A stretch of 64,000 nt of DNA, from assembly GCA_937895435.1 (NCBI GenBank), contig CALAXT010000027.1:1-64000 (forward strand), given 5' to 3'. The stretch comes from an uncultured Paracoccaceae bacterium (GTDB taxonomy: Bacteria; Pseudomonadota; Alphaproteobacteria; Rhodobacterales; Rhodobacteraceae). Shown here one piece after another: positions 1 to 7,266 of the stretch. The notes beneath the pieces were generated by a model. It saw only the letters and a list, made by a program, of their open reading frames with translations. It did not search any database and had not been told where the DNA came from. The stretch's first letter is position 1, and each line of letters begins with the position of its first letter. The position numbers and the translations under genes are program-made.

Positions 1-59
1 ATTTGGCAAGCTGGATATCAAATTGCCATATCTGCGGTTTGCCAAAGCGCCTAAACCCG
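1..59. other. Left flank of the IS element
   Basis: These bases lie outside the left inverted repeat of the IS. The second plus-strand frame is open across the whole stretch and could encode the interior of a larger protein cut by the IS, for example the missing part of the toxin whose tail lies right of the IS. That link is only an inference: no target-site duplication joins the two flanks, and the stretch is too short to recognise. Confidence 0.25.
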
Positions 60-1719
60 CATTCCCCAAGTAGTCCGCTGATTTCGCTGTCCTGATCTTG
101 GTATTTCGCATATAAATCATGGTGTTGATAGCTGTGAAGGGCGTGTTTCATGGATCACCCAGAGGGTGCGGGCTTGCAGCGGGCAGATCGGGTGGATTTT
201 GACCCTCGTGTTCGGTTGGAATTCAAAGGCACGCAGCTCAGTTCGGACGGCGGCTTGCTGGTGATGCGCGAACTTGATGACGCGCTCGGGCTGTCCGATC
301 TTGCGGCGGCAACATTGCGCGACACCCGGCGCGGCAAGAACACGGTCCACCGGCTCGACGGGCTGTTTCGGCAGTCGGTGTTCGGACGGCTGGCTGGATA
401 CGAAGATGTCAACGATGCCGACCGGCTGGCCCTCGATCCTGTCATGCGCCAGATCGTGGGTGGCCGCGCCGTCGATGCACAAGCGGCCTCGGCCTCGCAG
501 ATGGGGCGGTTCGAGACCGAGACGCTGGCCCTGCCCGAGAACCGGGAAGCGCTGGCCGATCTGAATGGGCAATGGATCGACCGGTTCCATGACCGTAACG
601 GGTTGAAGTATATCGTGCTGGACATGGACAGCTCGGTCAGCCCGACCCATGGGGATCAGGAAGGGTCCGCTTGGAACGGGCATTTCGACTGCACCTGTTA
701 TCATCCCAACTTCCTGTTCAACCAGTTCGGCATGCTGGAACGCTGCGCCCTGCGCAATGGCAACGTCCACAGCGCCGATGGCTGGCGCGACGTCCTCGAT
801 CCAGTCATCGCCCGGTATGCGAAGCTCAACATCATGCGGTTCTTCCGGGCCGATGCCGCCTATGCAATGCCAGACCTGTATAAACGCCTTGAAGGTGCGA
901 GCTATTTCTACGCCATCCGGCTGCCCGCCAACAAAGTCCTGCGAGAGAAGATCGCGCACCGGCTGACGCGCCCTGTGGGGCGGCCGTCGCTGAGCAAGGT
1001 CAAGCGGTTCTACGAAGACTTTGAGTATCAGGCGGCATCCTGGGGCAAACCGCGCCGTGTGATCGCCAAGATCGAATGGCATCCGGGCGAGCTGTTCCCG
1101 CGTGTTGGCTTCATCGTCACCAACCTGCCCATGGAGCCAGACTGGGTGGTGCGGTTCTATAACCAGCGCGGCACCGCCGAGCAGCACATCAAGGAAGGCA
1201 AATATGCCTTTCGCTGGACGCGGCTATCGTGCCGGAAGTTCCGCGACAACGAGGTGCGGCTGCACCTCCATGCGCTGGCCTACAACCTCGCCACCTTCTT
1301 GCGCTCCATTGAGTTGCCCGAGGCCATGGCGGACTGGTCGTTGACCAGCCTGCAGCTCAAGCTGATCAAGATTGGGGCGCGTGCCGTGCGTCATGCCCGT
1401 GCCATCACCTTCCAGTTGGCCGAGGTCGCCGTCACCGGCCCGATGGTGCGCGCCATCCTTGCCGCCATCCGCCGATTGCGAGCGCCTCCGTCATGCGCAT
1501 GACCGCGATACAGGTCCAAACTGAACGAAAGCGGCAGGACAGGTCTGCCCGCTGTGCCGAAAAACACCGCCGACAAGCCAGAACACGGCGGCTTCGCGGT
1601 CTGATCTGCTCTTTTCCAGCAGCCCGCCCGGCCCCAGACGCCGCTCAGTGCGGAAATTGCTTGTCCAGCGGTTGGATTCAGGCGATCTTCACGTCAGACG
1701 CTAGGTCACTTGGGGAATG
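60..1719 (+). mobile_element. IS1380-family insertion sequence, apparently complete
   Basis: A 1660-bp element bounded by a perfect 12-bp inverted repeat, cattccccaagt at 60-71 and its complement acttggggaatg at 1708-1719, holding a single full-length transposase gene. The size and the one-gene layout fit IS1380. No clear target-site duplication is seen: the bases before 60 and after 1719 do not match. That suggests an IS-mediated deletion next to the element, or ends slightly different from those I chose. A decayed second copy of the 3' end lies at the right end of the window in the same orientation. Confidence 0.85.
150..1502 (+). CDS. IS1380-family transposase
   Basis: A 450-residue DDE transposase that cuts and rejoins the IS ends. 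The N-terminal part has the family's opening with SSDGGLLVMREL (about 31-42). The likely catalytic acids are Asp158 or Asp160 in LDMDSS, Asp235 in FFRADAAY, and a Glu in the RGTAEQHIKEGK block (about 340-351). A possible ribosome site gaagg lies nine bases before the ATG. The reading frame is uninterrupted and of normal family length, so the enzyme may be active. The 217 bases between its stop and the right repeat carry no gene. Confidence 0.93.
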   Translation: MDHPEGAGLQRADRVDFDPRVRLEFKGTQLSSDGGLLVMRELDDALGLSDLAAATLRDTRRGKNTVHRLDGLFRQSVFGRLAGYEDVNDADRLALDPVMRQIVGGRAVDAQAASASQMGRFETETLALPENREALADLNGQWIDRFHDRNGLKYIVLDMDSSVSPTHGDQEGSAWNGHFDCTCYHPNFLFNQFGMLERCALRNGNVHSADGWRDVLDPVIARYAKLNIMRFFRADAAYAMPDLYKRLEGASYFYAIRLPANKVLREKIAHRLTRPVGRPSLSKVKRFYEDFEYQAASWGKPRRVIAKIEWHPGELFPRVGFIVTNLPMEPDWVVRFYNQRGTAEQHIKEGKYAFRWTRLSCRKFRDNEVRLHLHALAYNLATFLRSIELPEAMADWSLTSLQLKLIKIGARAVRHARAITFQLAEVAVTGPMVRAILAAIRRLRAPPSCA

Positions 1720-1720
1720 T

Positions 1721-1852
1721 CGGTTGAGACTGTATCGCCCCGTTACGTACAAACCAGCTTTAGGCATAAACCAAGCAAATCTCCATCAGCGATTGCCTGG
1801 AGAAACCGATTGGCAATACGCCAATGGTCACATTTGGATCAGAGCACAATGA
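1721..1852 (+). pseudogene. C-terminal tail of a toxin-like protein, truncated by the IS
   Basis: Directly right of the IS terminal repeat an open frame runs to a TGA at 1850-1852. Its last 40 or so residues look like real protein (they include LGINQANLHQRLPGETDW and end GHIWIRAQ). The TGA overlaps the ATG of the Imm8 gene as ATGA. A polymorphic toxin followed at once by its immunity gene is the usual arrangement, so I read this as the end of the toxin's C-terminal domain, its 5' part lost to the IS or to a deletion beside it. The toxin family is not recognised and the catalytic part is probably gone. The open frame continues leftward into the IS only by chance. Confidence 0.5.
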
Positions 1853-2256
1853 AAGCAGAAATCAAAAGTATCTCTATGGTTGGGGGAGAAATTGCGAATT
1901 ATTGCCCCGTTGAAGAAGACAAGTTCATGATCGGAATTGATTTGACGATTGGTCCAGAGGGAGAAAAAGGCGGAGATTTCTTCTCGGTCCAAGTTTGTTC
2001 ACCCAAGTGGCTTATCGAAAACTGCAAAGAACCCATTTTTTGCAGGAATCTCATCGTCATGAACGCGTATGATAATACAGCAATAAAAATGAACTTGGTG
2101 CGGGTCGTGAGTGAAGTTGATCGTCCAACATGGCATGAGTTGGCACTGTATTTGGCAAGGTACTTTCATTGGGAGTTTGAAGATTATTCCCGAACTGAAG
2201 ACTTTTTTTATGCGCCATCGTTCCCATTCGGTATGTGGTTAGGCAATAATAAGTAG
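1849..2256 (+). CDS. Imm8-family immunity protein
   Basis: A 135-residue protein beginning MKAEIKSISM. It matches my knowledge of the Imm8 (immunity protein 8) family: an early acidic segment, the LTIGPEGEKGGDFFSVQVC stretch at about 32-50 and the signature VQVCSPKWL at 47-55, with a C-terminal aromatic segment. Such proteins bind and neutralise the C-terminal toxin domain of a partner delivered by contact-dependent or type VI systems. The ATG at 1849 is chosen because it starts the conserved family region and overlaps the preceding stop as ATGA, implying translational coupling. The partner toxin is truncated, so this is now an orphan, perhaps kept as protection against neighbours. Base composition looks more AT-rich than the core genes, which suggests transfer. 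Confidence 0.75.
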   Translation: MKAEIKSISMVGGEIANYCPVEEDKFMIGIDLTIGPEGEKGGDFFSVQVCSPKWLIENCKEPIFCRNLIVMNAYDNTAIKMNLVRVVSEVDRPTWHELALYLARYFHWEFEDYSRTEDFFYAPSFPFGMWLGNNK

Positions 2257-2274
2257 ACTGCATCCTTTGGCCTA

Positions 2275-2497
2275 TCACCACGTTTTCATATCCAGACGAA
2301 GTTGTGCCACCGGCTTGCCGATCCGCAGTCTGTCATCGCGTATCAACGGCGCACCAATTGCCCCCGACAGCGTAAAGCGGTCGTGATAGTACGACAGGCC
2401 CAGCCCAAAGCCCGCCGCCTTTTCGGTCACTTTGCGCGCGTTGTCATAGGTTAACCCGGCATCCAGAAACAGGTGAGTCTGGGTTTTCTGCGCTAAA
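2275..2497 (-). pseudogene. 3' fragment of a TpsB/FhaC-like two-partner-secretion transporter
   Basis: Read on the minus strand, this stretch encodes about 70 residues ending in DDRLRIGKPVAQLRLDMKTW and a TGA at 2275-2277. Upstream is HLFLDAGLTYDN, then GFGLGLSYYHDRFTLSGAIG. The alternating aromatic strands, the 'FLDAG' and 'GxGLGLxY' turns and the closing strand are typical of the end of the beta-barrel of ShlB/FhaC/HecB outer-membrane transporters. There is no start and homology fades near 2497, so only the last strands remain. It converges on the Imm8 gene and may be debris of the same secreted-toxin locus. Confidence 0.6.
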
Positions 2498-2521
2498 TGA
2501 AGTCGTGAATTGAATATGAAT

Positions 2522-2552
2522 AAAAAAGGGATGCTTTTTGCATCCCTTTTTT
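2522..2552. terminator. Bidirectional intrinsic terminator
   Basis: A perfect 13-bp stem, aaaaaagggatgc at 2522-2534 and its complement at 2540-2552, with a 5-base T loop and A/T runs on both sides. It can stop transcription from either direction. It lies beyond the exopolysaccharide operon on the minus strand and beyond the Imm8 gene on the plus strand. Confidence 0.85.
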
Positions 2553-2626
2553 AGCGCTTTCGTTCAGATCAGGAAAATTCATCTTTTAGTGTGGTTGCAA
2601 ACAAATTTGATAACCGCCTGCCATAT

Positions 2627-2658
2627 AAAAGGCTCCTGACGACATGCAGGAGCCTTTT
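2627..2658. terminator. Terminator at the end of the exopolysaccharide operon
   Basis: A perfect 12-bp stem, aaaaggctcctg at 2627-2638 and caggagcctttt at 2647-2658, with an 8-base loop. It sits 64 bases past the stop of the last YjbE-like gene on the minus strand. With the hairpin at 2522 it forms a tandem pair. Confidence 0.85.
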
Positions 2659-2721
2659 AGAACCTAATCAAACTAACTCACAGCCAACCTTAGTTGATGG
2701 CGTGATCCGACCTGTCGGTTA

Positions 2722-3081
2722 TCAATTCGACGTGGATGTCGTGGTTGATGAGCTGTCGTTGGAAACCGCAGCAGCCACAGCGGCAACAGCAGCGATGCCT
2801 GCCGCGATACCAGCCAAGCCCAGGCCACCAATGGCGCCCAAGGTTCCTGCTGCGGCACCTGCCGCTGCGGCACCGGCCCCTGCTGCGCCTGCAGCACCGG
2901 CGCTGGCGCCCGCACCGGCGCCCGCGCTTGCGCCTGTAGCACCAGAGGTCGCACCTGTGGTGCCTGAAGTGGCACCGGTTGTGCCTGAGGTGGATGTCGA
3001 AGACGCTTCCTGAGCGAGTGCCGCTGACATGGGTGCAAGTGCCAATGACGCAGCAAGAACGAGTGTTGTGATGTTTTTCAT
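2722..3081 (-). CDS. YjbE-like secreted low-complexity protein (copy 1)
   Basis: A 119-residue protein with a clear signal peptide (MKNITTLVLAASLALAPMSAALA, cleavage about 23) and then almost only Ser, Thr, Gly and Ala. A repeated GTTGATS unit spans about 33-50, an Ala/Gly-rich hydrophobic stretch about 50-105, and a Ser/Thr tail ends it. This composition and layout match E. coli YjbE, the small protein of the yjbEFGH exopolysaccharide operon, although alignment of such sequence proves little. The ATG is preceded by ggag eight bases upstream. It is the last gene of the run and a near relative lies just upstream at 3411-3710. Its exact role is unknown. Confidence 0.7.
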   Translation of the reverse strand: MKNITTLVLAASLALAPMSAALAQEASSTSTSGTTGATSGTTGATSGATGASAGAGAGASAGAAGAAGAGAAAAGAAAGTLGAIGGLGLAGIAAGIAAVAAVAAAVSNDSSSTTTSTSN

Positions 3082-3410
3082 TTTGGTTACTCCATATACA
3101 AATCTTTTTCAGGTTATCAAAATTAGCGTCTTGATAAAACCGGTCACGGCCACCTGATTTGTATCTTAAGTATGTACCGAATGATTTATTTTTAGGTTTA
3201 TAGATGCGAGAATTTGAAAAAATTTAATTGGTTTTTGCAGCAGATGAGGGCTGCTAGCTGTCTTTTTGTGGTGACGGTTGTTTTTGCTTTGGCGCAATAA
3301 ACAAGGCCCCCACAATTCTGTGAGGGCCTTATATTATTTTTGTGTTAATCTTGTTTGATCGTTTTGCACATGGGTCTAAGACCGAACCGCTGCTTGGGCG
3401 TATGAAACTA
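3082..3410. other. AT-rich spacer between the two YjbE-like genes
   Basis: About 330 bases without a gene. The left half, upstream of YjbE copy 1, is AT-rich and holds a 9-bp inverted repeat, atacaaatc at 3096-3104 and gatttgtat at 3156-3164, which could be an operator or an RNA hairpin in the leader of copy 1. The right half contains the terminator of copy 2 at 3303-3330. Copy 1 therefore probably has its own promoter here, but I cannot place it firmly. Confidence 0.4.
3303..3330 (-). terminator. Terminator after YjbE-like copy 2
   Basis: Arms aaggcccccaca and tgtgagggcctt (one mismatch) form a 12-bp stem with a 4-base loop, followed by AT-rich sequence on both sides. On the minus strand it lies about 80 bases after the stop of the 3411-3710 gene and separates the two YjbE-like genes into different transcripts or levels. 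Confidence 0.65.
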
Positions 3411-3710
3411 TCAGTTCGGCGTTGTGGTTGTGCTGTTTGAGCCGTTATCGATAACAGCGCCCACAAACACGACGCCGGCAACCCCAGCCGCAATTGCGCC
3501 AGCTGTGAGGCCTGTGCCCAGAACGCCAGTGGTTGTCGCTGCAGCAGCTGTAGTGGTTCCGCCAACGCCTGCTGCGGTGGTTGCCGTGCCTGTTCCAGTT
3601 CCTGTACCAGCCGCCGCGCCGCCTGTCCCAGCGTCTTGGGCACTAACCAATGATGCGCTGGTTGACAATGCAATGGCTGCGGCTGCCAAAATTTTTACAA
3701 AAGATGTCAT
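3411..3710 (-). CDS. YjbE-like secreted low-complexity protein (copy 2)
   Basis: A 99-residue protein with a signal peptide (MTSFVKILAAAAIALS then SASLVSAQ, cleavage about 25), a Gly/Thr-rich repeat of GTG units around 30-42, an Ala/Thr/Gly region, one predicted membrane-like segment (LTAGAIAAGVAGVVFVGAVI, about 70-89) and a Ser/Thr tail. The layout is the same as copy 1, but the sequences are only loosely alike. The start at 3710 is chosen over an upstream frame extension because gggag lies at the right distance and the signal peptide begins there. It follows YjbF by about 84 bases, so it belongs to the same exopolysaccharide operon. Confidence 0.7.
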   Translation of the reverse strand: MTSFVKILAAAAIALSTSASLVSAQDAGTGGAAAGTGTGTGTATTAAGVGGTTTAAAATTTGVLGTGLTAGAIAAGVAGVVFVGAVIDNGSNSTTTTPN

Positions 3711-3794
3711 ATCGGATGCTCCCAAAGAAATCACAACCTTTGGTAGCACATGGTGGCATTGGTGGAAAGTAAAAACTATCGAAAGAATGTATAC

Positions 3795-4445
3795 TTATGG
3801 ATAGAGAACATCAATCTGCACTGATTTGATCTCGGGGCTGATCCATTGTGTGGATCGGCGAATACTCCCGCCTTTTTCGAACCAATAGTGGTTTTCAAAC
3901 GCCACATCCGTGCCCGTGCAGCTTTCGCTGATATGACGTGTGCGATAGCTACGTTCGACGATTTCGATGGTTTCATCACCCATGGCGCGCACTTCACATC
4001 TGAGGGTCAGTGCCAGACCTTTGTCACGGCCATCAATATAATAATGTGATCTGGTCAGCGTGCCTGCCGCTTGCGCGAGCACATTCGCGGTGGGTGCATA
4101 GCTTGACATCAGGTCGTCGCCCAAGCCCCGTGTTGCGATCGCAACGCCATCACGCAGTGCGATTGTGGCGCCATCGGCGGCGACCCATGTCACTACTGGG
4201 CCGTTGACCGCCAGTTTGCCCAAAATTGCAGTCATTTTCCGGCTGTCGATGGCCACCTTGATGCGGGGCAGGGCGTCTGCCTCTAATCGGGCGCGGGTGA
4301 TTTGCGGCACGCTGTTGGTGCGCGATTGCATCACTTTTGAAAGATAGTCGCGCACGATGCGCGAATCAGCTGTGGCATCAATATCTGATCCACATCCCAC
4401 CAGTGCCAACAGACCGGCTGTGGCTGCTGCTGCTGTCCAATTCAT
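3795..4445 (-). CDS. YjbF/GfcB-family exopolysaccharide lipoprotein
   Basis: A 216-residue outer-membrane lipoprotein. The signal peptide ends in the lipobox LVGC, with Cys18 as the acylated residue. The body matches the YjbF/GfcB (DUF2886) type by context, length and features such as the RSYRT segment late in the protein and several paired Trp/Tyr strands. In E. coli the homologue acts with YjbH in export of a polysaccharide. The start at 4445 overlaps the YjbH stop as ATGA, indicating translational coupling; an in-frame start 18 bases upstream is possible but less likely. Confidence 0.8.
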   Translation of the reverse strand: MNWTAAAATAGLLALVGCGSDIDATADSRIVRDYLSKVMQSRTNSVPQITRARLEADALPRIKVAIDSRKMTAILGKLAVNGPVVTWVAADGATIALRDGVAIATRGLGDDLMSSYAPTANVLAQAAGTLTRSHYYIDGRDKGLALTLRCEVRAMGDETIEIVERSYRTRHISESCTGTDVAFENHYWFEKGGSIRRSTQWISPEIKSVQIDVLYP

Positions 4446-6574
4446 CGCAGCACCCTTTCCCATTGCGCGTCCATTCGTTTGGTGTGGTAATCCCGCACCA
4501 GTGCATTCAGCCGGCCGTTCACAGCCAGTCGCGCGCCGCCATCCCGCGTGACAGGGCGGATTGTCGTCGAATAGACTTTGCGTGATGAATAGCCCGTCAG
4601 CCAGTTTAGCGGGATTGTAAGATTGATCCCTTTGTCAAATGAGCCTTCACCAAAATCTTCGGCTGACATGTCAGTCAGCGTGGCAAAGGCACCGATGCGC
4701 CAGCCGCTGTCAAATTCGCGCGCCAATGTAAATGTGGCCCCGATATCCCCCGCCAGATACCGTCCAGCATCCAGTTGTGCCAGATAGCCCTCGCCAAATT
4801 CATAATATGCCGAAACATGGCCTGTCAGCACGCGATAGTCATATTCATCAAAGCCAAGCCGCTGATCGGTGTTGCGCTGCGCCACATAGTTCAGTTCAGC
4901 CCCAAGGGCCAGTTTGCTGTCGATTGGGCGCCACAGAACCTCGCCCGACATCCCACCAAACATCCGCTCTAAGTAGCCGCCGCTGAGCCGGGTATAGATG
5001 TTGCGTGCCGGGTGCTGGTACCATGCCAGTGTCATCGATTCCATCACAGGGGTGTCATTATCATTATACTTTGTGGCTTCAGAGCGGACGCGTTGCACGC
5101 TGGCCACTGTGTTTGAAGCACGGGCCTGATCCAAGTTGCCGCCTGCTTTTTGGGCAAAAGCACCCGACAAAATCAAATTCGGGCTGATTTCATAATTGCC
5201 GCTGAGCCGAACGCCAACATCCATCCGAACTGGGTTGCCGGGGTCAAAAAAGCTAAAGCGGGTAAAGGGCCGCAGCCCCCATGTCAGCGGTTGGCGATTG
5301 TCGTCGGATACCATTTCAGCAACACCGCCAACATCAGAATAGCTGACGCGCAGCCGCAAAGCGGCCTCGCCCTGTGGGGCGAATTCAAGCGCCTCAAGAT
5401 CTGAACGTTGCAGTGTGACACGGGTCAATGGCATGCCTTTGACCACAGGAATCAGATCAAATGTTTCCACCGATGCGGGCAAAACGCGCGATAAGGCGCG
5501 GGCGGCACGGCCGATTGCCTGCGCCTCGGCGCCAAAGGTTTTGTTGCGAAAACGCAACTCGGCCCGCGTCGCACTGAGTGTCAGACGCTCTAACATCATA
5601 TCATCGGCGGCCAGCAAGGGTGCCACTGCAGCTTTGATTTTATCATCAAGTCCGGGCACATTCACCCAATCTTGGGACCACATCTGGGGTTGTGCAGTTC
5701 GGCTGGGGCGCACGGCAACGGGAAAGGGGGCCATGCCCTGAATGGCCATGTTGCGTGGTCTGCGGCTTGGGTCGATCAGCAATTGGCCGGTGACGCCCAC
5801 CTCTGATCCATAGAGATAATAGGCACCAAAACGAAATCTCTCTGATAGTTGATAGCCCACACCAAAGTTCCAAGGGCTTTTGTGGATAAAGATATCGCGT
5901 GGCCCAGTCTCAGACGTATAGGCGTCAGACGAATATTCGGCTTTTAGCGATATTTTGTCGGTGGCTTGCCATTCGACACCGCCAAAGGGGGCCATTGGGC
6001 CGCGGAACCATTGTGCGTAATTGGCCTTGCCCCCCAGGCCAATATTATTGGTGGGGCGCTCGCCAAAAGGTGATCCGACAGAATTGTAAGACCCAAGCCG
6101 CCCCCAGCCAATCCCGCCTGTCACGCGAAACTTGGGCGTCAGGTTCTTTGTCGCTGCAACATATTCGCCAGAAAACAAACCAGTTCCCAGGAAATCCTGC
6201 AAGCCGATCGTCACTGATGGCAGGATTTCGCTTTCCTTTAGCAGTTGATAGCGCGCATCAAAGCTGCGGTCATAATAGGTGTCAAACCCACCAAAGTTCC
6301 AATTTAAAATCCCAGTGTAGCGAAAACTGCCCGACAACCGGGGGGCCAGCTGAAAGCTGAGCGTGGTGCGGCTGATACCGGCAAAGCGCGAGTGCGTGGT
6401 GGAGTATTCGCCATCAGGTGCCGGTTGGCCCGATGGCATATCGATCCCCCCTGCTGCACCATAAAGATTGAGCGTGGGGCGTGGAAACTCTTGTGCGCGT
6501 GCCGCGGCTGTTAGGGTTAGAACCGCCGCACCAAAAGCTGCAATTTTCACACAAACCCGTGTTACATCCACCAT
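4442..6574 (-). CDS. yjbH: YjbH-family outer-membrane exopolysaccharide protein
   Basis: About 710 residues, as expected for YjbH (DUF940). A signal peptide ends near residue 27 (AARAQ). After it come YGAAGGIDMPSG (about 38-49) and long runs of alternating amphipathic strands with paired Gly and Tyr, typical of a large beta-barrel. It is thought to form an outer-membrane route for a secreted polysaccharide with YjbF and YjbE. I place the start at the ATG at 6574, six bases after aggg; a TTG two codons upstream is the other option. The gene follows the sugar transferase by 83 bases and is coupled to yjbF. Confidence 0.88.
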   Translation of the reverse strand: MVDVTRVCVKIAAFGAAVLTLTAAARAQEFPRPTLNLYGAAGGIDMPSGQPAPDGEYSTTHSRFAGISRTTLSFQLAPRLSGSFRYTGILNWNFGGFDTYYDRSFDARYQLLKESEILPSVTIGLQDFLGTGLFSGEYVAATKNLTPKFRVTGGIGWGRLGSYNSVGSPFGERPTNNIGLGGKANYAQWFRGPMAPFGGVEWQATDKISLKAEYSSDAYTSETGPRDIFIHKSPWNFGVGYQLSERFRFGAYYLYGSEVGVTGQLLIDPSRRPRNMAIQGMAPFPVAVRPSRTAQPQMWSQDWVNVPGLDDKIKAAVAPLLAADDMMLERLTLSATRAELRFRNKTFGAEAQAIGRAARALSRVLPASVETFDLIPVVKGMPLTRVTLQRSDLEALEFAPQGEAALRLRVSYSDVGGVAEMVSDDNRQPLTWGLRPFTRFSFFDPGNPVRMDVGVRLSGNYEISPNLILSGAFAQKAGGNLDQARASNTVASVQRVRSEATKYNDNDTPVMESMTLAWYQHPARNIYTRLSGGYLERMFGGMSGEVLWRPIDSKLALGAELNYVAQRNTDQRLGFDEYDYRVLTGHVSAYYEFGEGYLAQLDAGRYLAGDIGATFTLAREFDSGWRIGAFATLTDMSAEDFGEGSFDKGINLTIPLNWLTGYSSRKVYSTTIRPVTRDGGARLAVNGRLNALVRDYHTKRMDAQWERVLR

Positions 6575-6657
6575 TTTCAACCCTTTTTTATCCCAACCTT
6601 ATTATGCAGACGAATGCTTAACGGCAATGCAGCATATGGCCAAAGATATAAAATCCT

Positions 6658-7266
6658 CTATCGCGCAAACATCCCAGTGATTGTGCGCCAGATCAACCAC
6701 ATATCCAGCGCCAAAGACTGGCGCTGGCAATATATCAGATCCAGCCGTGCTTTGCGCGGGATGCAGCGCTGGACGTAAACGCGTTCGGTTTCTTGTGGGG
6801 TTTTGCACGGCGCAAGCAGCCGTTCTTCGGTGCGGTGAAAGATCACGGTCGCCAGACCCGTGACGCCGGGGCGACAGGCCAGAACGCGGGCGTAAAGATC
6901 AGGGTGGCTGTCCACATAGCGGCGCAGCGGTGGCCTGGGGCCAACAAAGCTGATATCACCGCGCAGAATGTTCCAAAGTTGCGGCAGCTCATCCAATCGG
7001 GTGCGACGCAAGAACCGCCCCATTGGTGTGATCCGGGTTTGTTTGTCACCCCCAGATACGCCGCCGCTGTCCGCTGCGACATGCATGGTGCGAAATTTTA
7101 GCAGCCGAAAGCCCTGATCAACGCTGCGCATGCGCTCACCCGCGTAAAAGAGTGGCCTGCCTTGCAGCACCAAGAGTGCAAGCGTCAACCCAAGGATCAC
7201 CGGCCCCAATACGACACAAAGGGCCAATGCAAATAAGATATCGAACATACGTTTAGAAAAGGTCAT
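6658..7266 (-). CDS. Undecaprenyl-phosphate sugar-1-phosphate transferase, monotopic type
   Basis: A 202-residue phosphoglycosyl transferase (bacterial sugar transferase, PF02397). It moves a sugar-1-phosphate from a nucleotide sugar to undecaprenyl phosphate, the first membrane step in repeat-unit polysaccharide synthesis. One re-entrant or membrane helix lies at about 8-34. The motifs KFRTMH (about 57-62) and LDELPQLWNILRGDISFVGP (about 91-110) include the catalytic Asp-Glu pair at 92-93. It lacks the extra N-terminal membrane domain of WcaJ and so resembles the short PglC type. Its ATG at 7266 overlaps the stop of the epimerase gene as ATGA. Sugar specificity cannot be read. Confidence 0.88.
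   Translation of the reverse strand: MTFSKRMFDILFALALCVVLGPVILGLTLALLVLQGRPLFYAGERMRSVDQGFRLLKFRTMHVAADSGGVSGGDKQTRITPMGRFLRRTRLDELPQLWNILRGDISFVGPRPPLRRYVDSHPDLYARVLACRPGVTGLATVIFHRTEERLLAPCKTPQETERVYVQRCIPRKARLDLIYCQRQSLALDMWLIWRTITGMFAR

Noticed and set aside
117-1187. Long minus-strand open frame opposite the transposase
   Set aside because: It is antisense to a well-supported IS1380 transposase, has no ribosome site and no family-like motifs; high GC keeps the frame open.
53-1726. A target-site duplication around the IS
   Set aside because: The bases on either side of the 12-bp inverted repeats do not match at any length from 4 to 8.
2591-3013. Plus-strand Ala/Pro-rich open frame
   Set aside because: It is the mirror of the YjbE-like gene, whose signal peptide, ribosome site and terminator lie on the minus strand.
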